Of a stretch of DNA of 64,000 nt, positions 36,736-45,380 are shown in pieces. The notes beneath the pieces are model-generated. The model was given only the letters and a program-made list of their open reading frames with translations. It was not told the origin of the DNA and ran no database searches. Within the stretch, counting starts at the first letter, position 1. Every line of letters starts with the position of its first letter. Origin of the DNA: Phycisphaerales bacterium (GTDB taxonomy: Bacteria > Planctomycetota > Phycisphaerae > Phycisphaerales > UBA1924); contig JAJDDK010000004.1 in NCBI GenBank assembly GCA_029260345.1, forward strand, positions 186,001 to 250,000, given 5' to 3'. Both the position numbers and the translations under genes were made by a program.

Positions 36736-36805
36736 ACCGCGCCCGTCAGGAAGCGGTTTCCATTATGAACGCTGAATTACAAAACCGCTTCCTCACGGGC
36801 GCGGT
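36736..36805. repeat. Long inverted repeat pair (24-nt arms)
   Basis: The left arm is at 36736-36759 and the right arm at 36782-36805; they are complementary except for one base, with a 22-nt loop. The arms contain cgcccgtcaggaagcggttt. The pair lies 15 nt after the gmk stop codon and could protect or terminate the gmk transcript. Confidence 0.85.
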
Positions 36806-36819
36806 ACGGATTTGCTGCC

Positions 36820-37428
36820 CTACCTTTGCGCGCGCCGTGCCTCAATCAACCCCATCACTTCCCCCACCGCCCGATCCAGATCGTCATTCACGATCAGTGC
36901 GTCGTACAGCCCCGCTTGTTTCGCTTCCGCGATTTCCCGTTTGGCTTGCGCGAATCTCTTTTGGATCGCGGCTTCATCTTCGCGGCGGCGATGACGCAAT
37001 CGCTCCAGCAGCTCATCTTCGCCGGGGGGCATGATGAAGACGCCGAGCATCTCGGGCATGCGCTCGCGCACCTGCCGGGCGCCTTGCACGTCGATGTCGA
37101 GCATGATGAGTTTGCCGGCGTTCATCGCGCGCTGGACCTGGTCGCGCAGCGTGCCGTACCAGTGGCCGGCGTATTGCGCGTGTTCGAGAAACGCGTCCTG
37201 CTCAATGCGCCGTTTGAATTCGTCTTCCGTCAGAAAGAAGTAATCGACGCCTTGGGCTTCGCCGCTGGTTTTGGGGCGCGTGGTTGCGGAGATGGAAAAC
37301 ACCGCTTCGGGCAGGCGTTCGCGGATGACGCGCGTGATGGTGGTTTTGCCGACGCCTGAGGGGCCGGAAAGCACCAGCAGCAGGCCAGCGGCGCCGGTCG
37401 GGTTGGGATCGCTTCCGTGCGTGTTCAT
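36820..37428 (-). CDS. gmk: Guanylate kinase
   Basis: Guanylate kinase phosphorylates GMP to GDP. The 202-residue length from ATG 37428 is normal; the open frame extends upstream without family sequence. Motifs are the P-loop GPSGVGKTT near residue 22, SISATTRPKTSGEAQGVDY near 45 for GMP binding, GHWYGT near 88, and LDIDVQGARQVRE near 110. It stands alone, flanked on both sides by long inverted repeats (36736-36805 and 37493-37577). Confidence 0.96.
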   Translation of the reverse strand: MNTHGSDPNPTGAAGLLLVLSGPSGVGKTTITRVIRERLPEAVFSISATTRPKTSGEAQGVDYFFLTEDEFKRRIEQDAFLEHAQYAGHWYGTLRDQVQRAMNAGKLIMLDIDVQGARQVRERMPEMLGVFIMPPGEDELLERLRHRRREDEAAIQKRFAQAKREIAEAKQAGLYDALIVNDDLDRAVGEVMGLIEARRAQR

Positions 37429-37492
37429 CGCGGCGGACAGGATAGTCGAGCGATGGGCCGCGCTGGTTTCGAGGGTGTTCAAAATGAAACAA

Positions 37493-37577
37493 CGGCTCGG
37501 CCGATTCAATTTGGTGCGGGAGCGGCGACGCCCCAGTTGCCGCCGAGGCCTCACACCAAATTGAATCGACCGAGCCG
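37493..37577. repeat. Long inverted repeat pair (24-nt arms) upstream of gmk
   Basis: The left arm is at 37493-37516 (cggctcggccgattcaattt and four more bases) and the right arm at 37554-37577, with one mismatch and a 37-nt loop. It lies 65 nt before the gmk start and 72 nt after the stop of the neighbouring gene, so it sits in the gmk promoter or leader region. Confidence 0.85.
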
Positions 37578-37648
37578 CCGGGTGTAGTATCGGCGTGTCG
37601 TTCGGCGCGCCTGCGCGGCGCCGCACTCAGCCGAACTGGCGTGTCAAA

Positions 37649-38383
37649 TTAGCCCCGACGCCGCCGCGAAAGGGTCAGCCCCAACAGACCCATCATGGCT
37701 GCGCCGCCTGGCGCCGGAATAGTCGTAGCAAAGGCGTTCGAAAGCGTGATGACGACGTTGTTGTCGCCGCCATCGAGACCCAGAAACATCACGCCGCCGA
37801 GGAAGCGCGACGCCGACTCGTCGGTGCCGAATCCGGTGGATGACTGAACCGTGAAACGAGCGGCAAAGAGCAAGCCGTCTTCCGTCGGTTCGGCCGCTGA
37901 TCCACCGGTGGCGAACCACGTGCCTGTCAGTTCGCTCGTCGTGAATGTCAATCCAGCGAGACCGATCTGCGCCCCGGGCAGGTCGCCCATGGCAACGTAG
38001 CTGTCGAACTCAAGCTGCGGGAAGAGCGGGAAAAATCCCGGCAGCGGCGGCTTGTCATTCGAAACGCCGCCCGGCTCAACCTGGAAGAAGCTTGTGTTCT
38101 GAATTTCAATGCCCGTGTTCGAACCCTGTGATTGCGTGAATCCCGAGTCGAGCACCTGCACGCCATCCGGCACCTGAAGGTACAGGTCAAACGTGCGGTA
38201 AATGACTCCACCCGGAAGTGTGCCATCGCTGAGATGCGTCGGGCCAGCCACACCCACGCTGTTGTCAACTTCGACCCACTGGTGCCCAATGATGCCCGCC
38301 TGCGTACTGCTTGCGAGCCCGGCTGCGCCAATCAGCGCGAACGCCGCGCGCGCAACCTGTGTCCTGCCTTTTGCATGAAACAT
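37649..38383 (-). CDS. Secreted protein with PEP-CTERM-like sorting tail
   Basis: ATG 38383 is chosen because GGAGG stands 10 nt upstream and it opens a signal peptide (ARAAFALIGAAGLASSTQAG). The mature protein is beta-rich. It contains a pattern of the cohesin-like or PEP-CTERM type, in which segments such as GVIYRTFDLYLQVPDGVQVLDSGF describe the predicted fold. It ends with PAPGGAAMMGLLGLTLSRRRRG, the sorting pattern shared with the genes at 33033 and 59939. Function unknown; likely surface-exposed. Confidence 0.78.
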   Translation of the reverse strand: MFHAKGRTQVARAAFALIGAAGLASSTQAGIIGHQWVEVDNSVGVAGPTHLSDGTLPGGVIYRTFDLYLQVPDGVQVLDSGFTQSQGSNTGIEIQNTSFFQVEPGGVSNDKPPLPGFFPLFPQLEFDSYVAMGDLPGAQIGLAGLTFTTSELTGTWFATGGSAAEPTEDGLLFAARFTVQSSTGFGTDESASRFLGGVMFLGLDGGDNNVVITLSNAFATTIPAPGGAAMMGLLGLTLSRRRRG

Positions 38384-38690
38384 TCTCTTGACTCCTCCGC
38401 AGCGCCCGTACAACGATTGACCCCTGTGCAAGAAGACAATCGCGCCGCCAACGCCTGCGCCCTGAACAGAATTATGCGCTATCGATCAGCCCCTGTGCTT
38501 GGCCGCCGACAACGCCATCATGCAGTTTTCGCTTGCTGGGTCAATACTTAAGTTGTTGAAAAGACAACTCTTGCGTGACTCTTCTGCATGTTTCTGTTAT
38601 CGGACGAACATCACCCTTGCGCAACAGAACGCCCGCGGCTCAAGCGCGGGCGTTGCTGCAAAAAACCACTGTATTTCAAGGTCGAAACGC
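38384..38690. other. 307-nt intergenic region with hairpin
   Basis: No gene is visible. A strong 10-bp stem (aacgcccgcg 38628-38637 / cgcgggcgtt 38645-38654) lies 37 nt after the stop of the 38691 gene. On the minus strand no T run follows it, so it may be a rho-independent-like hairpin only in part. A weak 6-bp stem lies at 38551-38569. The AT-rich remainder probably carries the promoter of the gene at 37649. Confidence 0.6.
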
Positions 38691-39992
38691 TCAGAGCGCC
38701 GTGATGACGCCCCAATTGCTCAGCAGACGTGAAAGGTCATCACCATCAACCACGCCGTCGCTGTTGAGGTCGCCTTCTGAGGCTTGCTCTGCTACAGACG
38801 CATCGTCTGGCGAGCAGCCGCCTGGATCAATCGGGAGCGGCGTCATGTCAATCGTTCGGCGCACCTGAACCACATACATCCCACATACGCCATGGGGCTG
38901 ATCCAGGATCCAGCCGTCGCAATCAGAATCTCCGCCGCCAGACACCGCGAAGCACACCGTGCCGTTCACATCGGAAATCACGCACAATTGCGAGTATCCC
39001 AATGCCGGCCCGGAGTCGTCATCGGTCGCAATGACATCGCAGTTCTTGTCGATCCAGCAGAGCTGGGTGTCAGTCGGATTGCAGTCGTAGTCCAAACCGC
39101 CGACGACAGTGATGCAATACGACTCGAGCGGGTCAAGCCCGGTGACGCACATGAAATCCACATCGTCGCAGTCTTCGATTTCACCAACCGTGTTGTCGAT
39201 GTTGATGTTGACGAACTCGGCGCCAGGGGGCGCGACGAAATTCAAGAAAAACGCCTCGGCGCCGGAGACGAATTCATCCGTGTAACTGGCCGTGCCAATG
39301 ACCACGCCGGGAAGAGCTGATGTCGCGACATTCGTTTCGCCGACCACGCCGGCGCTATTGGCGTCCGATTCGGTCGTCTCGCTCACCACAGAAGACATTC
39401 CGATGCCACTGATGAATTCAATGTAGACCGTGAACTCACCCATTTGACCGTGCGGCGCGTTCTGAAAGAAACCATTGCAGTTGCCGTCGAAACCGTCAGG
39501 GAAACCCGTGATTCCCAGCCGCAGGCTGTAGGTGCCGTCACCATTGCTCACGAGCACATCAGAGACGCCGTCAAAGTTGCCGTCGCCAATGAGCAGTCCC
39601 GACGCTTTTCCGTTTCCGAAATCACTGCCGTTGTCATCAGAAACGATCAACTGCCCGTTCTTGTCGAACACGCAGAGCCAGGTGTCGGGTTGCGGCCCCG
39701 GTGTGCCGCAATTGTCCAGCTTGCCGTTGATCAGCAGGCAATCCAGTTCCGGCGCCAGCGTGATCGTTTGCCCGCCAAACGGACCAACGCAAAGGTCGTT
39801 TGGTTCGGCTGGTTCGAAATCGATCTGACACGATTGGCCGGGGATTGGCGCGCCGGCAAAACCAGGGTGCGCTTCCTTCGGTTCGTTGACGACCATGGTT
39901 GATTGACCGATCTCGAACTGCGCGGACGCAGCCGTTGACGCAACCACCGCAAGGACGGCGGCGCCGATCGGTCGAAGGCGAGTCATACACAT
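38691..39992 (-). CDS. Secreted PPC-like protein with dockerin-type C-terminal repeat (copy 1)
   Basis: ATG 39992 follows GAGGA by 8 nt and gives a Sec signal peptide (IGAAVLAVVASTAASA). The mature 430 residues contain two units with the FEPAEPND-L-CVG pattern, an Asp/Asn-rich region with NGDGTYSLRLG and a C-terminal YCITVVGGLDYDCNPTDTQLCWIDKNCDV section, the style of PPC-type and related beta-sandwich domains. The end has one dockerin-like calcium-binding loop, GDLNSDGVVDGDD. It is clearly paralogous to the gene at 40191: long stretches are identical or near-identical. Likely a secreted or surface protein. Function unknown. Confidence 0.83.
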   Translation of the reverse strand: MCMTRLRPIGAAVLAVVASTAASAQFEIGQSTMVVNEPKEAHPGFAGAPIPGQSCQIDFEPAEPNDLCVGPFGGQTITLAPELDCLLINGKLDNCGTPGPQPDTWLCVFDKNGQLIVSDDNGSDFGNGKASGLLIGDGNFDGVSDVLVSNGDGTYSLRLGITGFPDGFDGNCNGFFQNAPHGQMGEFTVYIEFISGIGMSSVVSETTESDANSAGVVGETNVATSALPGVVIGTASYTDEFVSGAEAFFLNFVAPPGAEFVNINIDNTVGEIEDCDDVDFMCVTGLDPLESYCITVVGGLDYDCNPTDTQLCWIDKNCDVIATDDDSGPALGYSQLCVISDVNGTVCFAVSGGGDSDCDGWILDQPHGVCGMYVVQVRRTIDMTPLPIDPGGCSPDDASVAEQASEGDLNSDGVVDGDDLSRLLSNWGVITAL

Positions 39993-40104
39993 CGCTCTGC
40001 TCCTCATCGCGTGATGTTCGGCGATGTGCGGCGCCAGCCCCTCCAGCGCGGCACATCTCCGTGAACGGCGCCCATAGGCAAACACGTTCAAGGATCTCTC
40101 TTTG

Positions 40105-40137
40105 AAAAACAGGGGCGGGCGTGTGTGCCCGCCCCTG
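40105..40137 (-). terminator. Rho-independent terminator after copy 2
   Basis: On the minus strand an 11-bp perfect stem (caggggcgggc / gcccgcccctg) with a 6-nt loop is followed by TTTTT. It lies 54 nt after the stop of the gene at 40191 and so ends that transcript before copy 1. Confidence 0.9.
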
Positions 40138-40190
40138 CAAGGTGAATCGTCACGTCACGAAGACGTGATGTATTCGTTGGGATCGATCAA

Positions 40191-41342
40191 TTACTGAACG
40201 ATCGTGATGACGCCCCAGTTGGACAGGAGCTTGGCGAGGTCGGCAGCGTCGACAACGCCGTCCATGTTGACGTCACCCTGGGTCGCCATGGCGGCCTCTT
40301 CGCACGTCGAGTCATCCGGGTGCGGATTGACGGGCTCGGAAGGCTGATTGGCGTCCGGGTTCTTGTAGACCTTCAGGGTGTACGTGCCGCACACGCCGTG
40401 GGGATCATCAAGAATCCAGCCATCGCAGTCGTCGTCGCCGCCGCCGGAGACGCTGATGCAGATGTTGCCGTTGACGTCGGCGATCACGCAGAGCTGCGAG
40501 TAACCCACGGCCGGGCCGGAGTCGTCATCGGAACCGATGACATCGCAGTTCTTGTCGATCCAGCAGAGCTGGGTGTCGGTCGGATTGCAGTCGTAGTCCA
40601 GACCACCGACGACGGTGATGCAGTACGCGCCGAGCGGCTCAAGATTGCTGAAGCACATGAAGTCGACGTCGTAGCAGATCTCTTCGAGACCGCAGGTGTT
40701 GTCGATGTTGATGTGGACTTCGGCGCTGCCGGCCGGAGCGGTGAAGTTCAGACGGAACGCCTCAGCGCCTGAGACGAATTCATCGGTGTACGTGTCAGTG
40801 CGAATTGTCGCACCCATTGCATCGAGGTAGTCGATCGCGACGCAGAACTCGCCGATCTGACCATGCGGGGCATTCTGGAAGAAGCCGTTGCAGTTGCCGT
40901 CGAAACCGTCCGGGAAACCCGTGACGCCGAGACGAAGGCTGAATGTGCCATCACCGTTGGCAGTCAGGATGTCGGCGTAACCGTTGCCGTCGCCATCGGT
41001 GCTCCACAAACCTGAACCCTTGCCGTTGCCGGTCATGGAGTCGTTGTCATCGCTCGCGATCAGGTTGCCGAACTTGTCGTACACGCACAGCCACGTGTCG
41101 GGCTGGGCGCCAGGGATGTAGCGCTTCTCGAGCTTGCCCGTCACGAGCGTGCAATCCTCAAGAATCTCGATCGTCTGACCACCGAACGGACCCACACAGG
41201 TGTCATTCGGCTCGGCCGGCTCAAACGCCACCGGAACCGGAGCAGGCGTCGGGGCGCCGTCCGCAAACGCGGCCGACGCGATCAACGCTGCCGGGGCCAA
41301 TGCGCCCAAGCGAACCATCTTCGAAACACTGTTCTTGCTCAT
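40191..41342 (-). CDS. Secreted PPC-like protein with dockerin-type C-terminal repeat (copy 2)
   Basis: ATG 41342 follows GAGGAG by 6 nt. A signal peptide (LGALAPAALIASAAFA) is followed by FEPAEPNDTCVGPFGGQ, then DGTFSLRLGVTGFPDGFDGNCNGFFQNAPHGQ, which is the same string in copy 1 with few changes. The last third keeps the shared LDYDCNPTDTQLCWIDKNCD block. The C-terminus has the dockerin-like loop GDVNMDGVVDAADLAKLLSNWG. It differs from copy 1 mainly by lacking about 50 residues in the middle. The pair is a tandem duplication of a lineage-specific secreted protein. Each copy appears to be its own transcript. Confidence 0.84.
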   Translation of the reverse strand: MSKNSVSKMVRLGALAPAALIASAAFADGAPTPAPVPVAFEPAEPNDTCVGPFGGQTIEILEDCTLVTGKLEKRYIPGAQPDTWLCVYDKFGNLIASDDNDSMTGNGKGSGLWSTDGDGNGYADILTANGDGTFSLRLGVTGFPDGFDGNCNGFFQNAPHGQIGEFCVAIDYLDAMGATIRTDTYTDEFVSGAEAFRLNFTAPAGSAEVHINIDNTCGLEEICYDVDFMCFSNLEPLGAYCITVVGGLDYDCNPTDTQLCWIDKNCDVIGSDDDSGPAVGYSQLCVIADVNGNICISVSGGGDDDCDGWILDDPHGVCGTYTLKVYKNPDANQPSEPVNPHPDDSTCEEAAMATQGDVNMDGVVDAADLAKLLSNWGVITIVQ

Positions 41343-41829
41343 CGCAGTCTCCTCAAACACACACACACTCGGGCGCCCTGGATCCTCCCCAGCGGTGCGC
41401 CCAACAGTTGATGGAACCGCCGTCCATTGGCGGTCACTGAATTTTGATCAGGGCCCCTTGCTCCGTGCAGTCGCGCAGATGGAACCGCGGTTCCGCGCCC
41501 ACCGACTACACAATATTTGAGCGTTGTCCTTAGCCCCTGAAACGCTGTCCTACCGAGGGCCAATATAGCGGGGTGTCTACTGCGATAAAACCCTTTTCTT
41601 TCTGGACTTCGCAAATTTTGGGAGCCCGCGAACAAACTCGTCCAATAAATTCACTGATTCGCAGAACTCATCGCATAACAGCAGGTTGCGCCAATATCCG
41701 CCGTTGATGTAAATATAGGTAATTTGCACAAGTTACAGCGTTGTTTCTACTTCGAAATCAGGCGCAGCGGACAACCTTCAAAACTCCGCAAACAACCTTA
41801 TTTCAATGACTTGCGCGCATTTCGCCCGT
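41343..41829. other. 487-nt AT-rich intergenic region
   Basis: No gene is visible. It separates the pyrB stop (minus strand) from the start of the secreted gene at 40191-41342. Much of it is unusually AT-rich for this genome. It must hold the promoter of the secreted gene, but I see no clear -35/-10 pair, hairpin or repeat. Confidence 0.6.
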
Positions 41830-42795
41830 TCATCGCGACGACATCAACAATTCGAGGCACGACATTCGAACAGCGACGCCGGCGCGCACCTGAAGAAAAA
41901 TTCGACTTTGTTTTCCGTCAGCCACTTCTGACGTGATTTCAACGCCTCGATTCATCGGACCGGGGTGCAAAATCACTCCGCCGCGCTTCATCAAACGCAT
42001 TCGGCGCTCGTTCATTTGGAATTGCGATGCGTATTCACGCGTCGAGCCAACGCGCGCGCCGCGCTCAAGTTGCACACGAAGCATTTGCACTGCGTCCAGC
42101 GACGGCAGCGCCGCATCAAAATCATGCGTCACCTCGCACCCAAGCGTTTTCAACGCCTGCGGCGCCAGGCCTGGAGGCCCAATGCACACCACCGAAGCGC
42201 CAAGCTTTGTCAGCGCGCCGATGTCCGATCGCGCCACGCGCGAATGCGCTAGATCTCCCACAATGCCCACTTTCAACCCGCGCAAGTCAAAATCGGCAAT
42301 GCGATTGAATTCGCGCGCGATGACCAATGCGTCAAGCAACCCTTGCGTCGGATGCGCATGCCGCCCATCTCCCGCGTTGATAACAGCGCATTGCACGGCG
42401 CCCGCCACCACATCCGCGGCGCCCGCCGCATGATGACGCACCACGATCCCGTCCACACCCATCGCTTCAACGGTGCGGGCGGTGTCAGCAATTGTCTCGC
42501 CCTTTGTGACTGACGATCCCTTGGACGACAAATCCACAACATCAGCGCCGAGGCGGTGAGCGGCAATCGTGAAACTCACGCGGGTGCGCGTCGAGTCTTC
42601 AAAGAAAAGATTGGCGATCGTGCGGCCGCGCAGCGTTTCATGCCGCGCACCGGGCGACTCAAAATGAGCCGCTGCACCCTGAAGAATTTGGCGAATGTGT
42701 TCTGGATCGAGCCGGTCGAGGTCGAGCAAACAACGATCAATCGAGGCCCGTCCTGCAACCGTGCTCACTGGCGTGCTGCCCATCGAATGACGCAT
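41830..42795 (-). CDS. pyrB: Aspartate carbamoyltransferase catalytic subunit
   Basis: PyrB makes carbamoyl-aspartate in pyrimidine synthesis. Motifs are FFEDSTRTRVSF (carbamoyl-phosphate site) near residue 60, KGETIADT near 97, the GDGRHAHPTQGLLDAL block near 142, and HPGPMNRGVEI near 285. The 321 residues from ATG 42795 fit the family. A GTG at 42822, which overlaps the previous stop, would add nine residues; the ATG has GGGGA just upstream and is preferred. It is the last gene of a holA-lipoprotein-pyrB run. Confidence 0.95.
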   Translation of the reverse strand: MRHSMGSTPVSTVAGRASIDRCLLDLDRLDPEHIRQILQGAAAHFESPGARHETLRGRTIANLFFEDSTRTRVSFTIAAHRLGADVVDLSSKGSSVTKGETIADTARTVEAMGVDGIVVRHHAAGAADVVAGAVQCAVINAGDGRHAHPTQGLLDALVIAREFNRIADFDLRGLKVGIVGDLAHSRVARSDIGALTKLGASVVCIGPPGLAPQALKTLGCEVTHDFDAALPSLDAVQMLRVQLERGARVGSTREYASQFQMNERRMRLMKRGGVILHPGPMNRGVEITSEVADGKQSRIFLQVRAGVAVRMSCLELLMSSR

Positions 42796-42818
42796 CGTAT
42801 CCCCGAAGTCGCACGACG

Positions 42819-43991
42819 TCACTGCGCGCGCACGAGAGCGGCGTCTGCGACGAACTCAATCGGGAGGATGCGTTCCGCGATAGAGCCGGTGGCCTTGTCC
42901 CGCATCGTGATCTTGAGCCGGTAGGCGCCGACCGAGAGCGTTTCCGGCAAATCGATCCGCTGGACAATGAAGAAGTCGTTGCGCCGATTGCGCGAGAAGT
43001 CTTCGACCTTCTGCTCCGGCTGACGCCAGGCAAGCAGGCCATCCGCATCGTGATACAGCGACAATTCCTGCCCAAGTTCAACCATGAAGCCCGGTTCACC
43101 ATTCGGCCCCGAGGCGGCGCGGTGCGTGAAATTGTCCAGTTCCACGTACACGATCGCCGGATTGCGCCGACCAGTCAGCAGTTTCGGCCCCGGAAGCGTC
43201 GAATACACACCGAAGCCATCGACGCGAGAGCACAATTTGGCTTCCGAGATTGAGAGCGTTTCCCACTCCTGCATACGCGTGGAAAGCTCCGAAACCACAG
43301 TCGCCAGCGCGCTGATGTCGCCGGCCGCGCTTGAGAGCTCCTCGTCAGCACGAACGAAGAGATCGCGCCACGCATCCAGCAGTTCCACCTCGCGCGGCGT
43401 CAGCGTCGGAATCGACGTCGGATCAGGCGACACGCCCGGCTCGAGAAGTTCCAGCGCCGCGAGCGCCGCATACTCACGCAGCGGCGCCGCCGAATCGCGC
43501 ACCTGACGACGCAACGTCTCCGCCAGTTCTGCGACCAGTCGCGCGCGACGATCAGTCGGCGATTCTTCAACTGTGGTCGCCGATGATTTCTTCGTGGCAG
43601 GCGGTTCCTGAGCGGTGGTCGTCGGCGCCGCAGCCGCATCTTCGGAACCTGACACTTCCAGTGCGGCAAGGTCGGACTCCACCGTCAGCCCAGGCGAAGG
43701 ATTTGTCTGGATTGGCGTTCGTGACGACAACGACGGCGAATCCGGCGTGCGACCCTCCGCGAGCGAAGGCAACACTTCCGCATCCTGTTTGAGCCAGTTC
43801 TCAATGTCATTGCGGCTCATGCTTGAGTCCGCAGACTTGGCGGGCGCGGCGTTCGCATCGCTGGAATACTGCTCAAGTCCCGCATTCACCCCACCGGACG
43901 ACGCAGTTTTCCCGTCGCCGCCACTCGAACACCCGACCGCTGTGATCAATGCAAGTGAAAGGGCTGTTCCTGTGAATGTCTGTCGGATCAC
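42819..43991 (-). CDS. Putative lipoprotein of unknown function
   Basis: GTG 43991 is preceded by AGGAGG 8 nt upstream and starts a lipoprotein signal with lipobox AVGC near residue 21. The next 120 residues are low-complexity (Ser, Thr, Ala, Pro). The C-terminal half is a helical region, then a beta-rich end with the pattern FFIVQRIDLPETLSVGAYRLKITMRDK. I do not recognise a family. It lies between holA and pyrB on the same strand. Confidence 0.75.
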   Translation of the reverse strand: MIRQTFTGTALSLALITAVGCSSGGDGKTASSGGVNAGLEQYSSDANAAPAKSADSSMSRNDIENWLKQDAEVLPSLAEGRTPDSPSLSSRTPIQTNPSPGLTVESDLAALEVSGSEDAAAAPTTTAQEPPATKKSSATTVEESPTDRRARLVAELAETLRRQVRDSAAPLREYAALAALELLEPGVSPDPTSIPTLTPREVELLDAWRDLFVRADEELSSAAGDISALATVVSELSTRMQEWETLSISEAKLCSRVDGFGVYSTLPGPKLLTGRRNPAIVYVELDNFTHRAASGPNGEPGFMVELGQELSLYHDADGLLAWRQPEQKVEDFSRNRRNDFFIVQRIDLPETLSVGAYRLKITMRDKATGSIAERILPIEFVADAALVRAQ

Positions 43992-44095
43992 GGCGATCGC
44001 CTCCTGCTCGCGCTTGTGAGCGCCCAATGTCAGTCCCGCGAGTTATTCGCGCAGAAATCGCGCGATTCGCGTCCCACTACATCGGCCCGGTTGTC

Positions 44096-45115
44096 TCACA
44101 GGCTTGCGAAGCGGACGGCCAATTCCTCAAAAGCGAGCGCCGGCTCTGTCTGACCTGTCTTGCACTTCGCATCAATATCAACAGCGTCGCGGAGCAGGTC
44201 CGCCAGATCACCGGGATCGGAGGAGCGAGCCGCCGTCAGGATGGGCCGCGAGGCATCGCCCCAGATTCGCACCTGACTCATGACTTGGCGCTCGTTGACG
44301 CCCGATCGCAGGAGCCGCGCCGAGGCGTGCAGCTTTCGGGCCAGCTCAATCATGGCAAAAGAGACCAGCGCTTCCGGCTGTTTCGACGGCCCCAATGCAT
44401 CGCGCACAGCCCGAATCGCCTGCTCTGCCCCGCCGCCAATCAACCGCGACTGAATAACCCAAACCTCTTCCTCGCGCGTCAGCCCGACCGCCGTCCGAAT
44501 CAGCTCCACCCTGATCACGCCATCCGGCGCCATCGCGGCGAGCTTCGCCAATTCCGAATCGAGTCGTCCCAAATCCGTCCCGACGCGATCGAGCAGCGTC
44601 TCCACCGCACGGCTGTCAATCTTCGCCCCATGCTGTTTCTCTGCGCGGCGCTGCGTCCACGTCGCGGCCTCCGCGAACTTCAGCGTGTCGCATTTCACAA
44701 TGGCGCCGACTTTGGCGATCGCCTTGTCAAGATTCCCCGGTCGCCAAGTGTCTGATCGCAGGAGCAGCGTCGCGGTCTCGACGGGCGACGCGGCGTACCG
44801 CTCCATCGCCGGGCGGGTCTCCGCTTTCACCAGTTTGTCGGCCTCATCCACGATCACGAGCTTGTGCTGCTGCATCAGCCCATAACTGCGGCACTCATCA
44901 AGGACTTCCGCAATCGTCGCCCGGTCCCCGCCAAAGCGAATCGTCTCGACATCGCCGAACGCCTCCTCCAGCTCACGCCGCAGGACATCGGAATGCAGCG
45001 ACCGGAGGTGCGATTCCTTCCCATGCAGCACCACGATGCGGTGCTCCGCCGTCGGGCGCGCCGCAGCCGCCGCCTTCTTGCCCTTTCCCGACTTGCTCGA
45101 AGCCTTTTTCGCCAT
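44096..45115 (-). CDS. holA: DNA polymerase III subunit delta
   Basis: The delta subunit opens the beta clamp during its loading onto DNA. This 339-residue protein has the delta outline: GKESHLRSLHSDVLRREL near residue 30, then KLVIVDEADKLVK near 88 in the place of the Walker-B-like motif, ETATLLLRSDTWRPGNLDKAI near 118, and the helical C-terminal collar domain. The residues before ATG 45115 are not conserved. The first 20 residues are basic and Ala/Lys-rich. It is first in the run with the lipoprotein and pyrB. Confidence 0.87.
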   Translation of the reverse strand: MAKKASSKSGKGKKAAAAARPTAEHRIVVLHGKESHLRSLHSDVLRRELEEAFGDVETIRFGGDRATIAEVLDECRSYGLMQQHKLVIVDEADKLVKAETRPAMERYAASPVETATLLLRSDTWRPGNLDKAIAKVGAIVKCDTLKFAEAATWTQRRAEKQHGAKIDSRAVETLLDRVGTDLGRLDSELAKLAAMAPDGVIRVELIRTAVGLTREEEVWVIQSRLIGGGAEQAIRAVRDALGPSKQPEALVSFAMIELARKLHASARLLRSGVNERQVMSQVRIWGDASRPILTAARSSDPGDLADLLRDAVDIDAKCKTGQTEPALAFEELAVRFASL

Positions 45116-45380
45116 GGACATCGGCACCCTACCGCGCGGCGGCGACCCCGCCCAGAGGCCCCTATGCGGTCTTTACCGTATTCCCACACAACGGGGGAAC
45201 CCTCTACACTGCCCGGCCCGCCGCGAGACCCCGGTGGTGGACCGGACCGCGGCGCGACATCAGACCACGACCGAACGTCGCCGATTGACGTCCGTCGCCG
45301 CGCCGCTCCTTCCTTCTTGAGCAGCGCGCAGATTCGACCGGCGGCGCCTTCGAATCGCCCTTCTTCAGGAGGTTGCGCAC

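Noticed and set aside
41580-41760. AT-rich tract as an origin or attachment site
   Set aside because: No DnaA-box cluster, direct repeats or tRNA end could be seen; it is more simply a promoter region.
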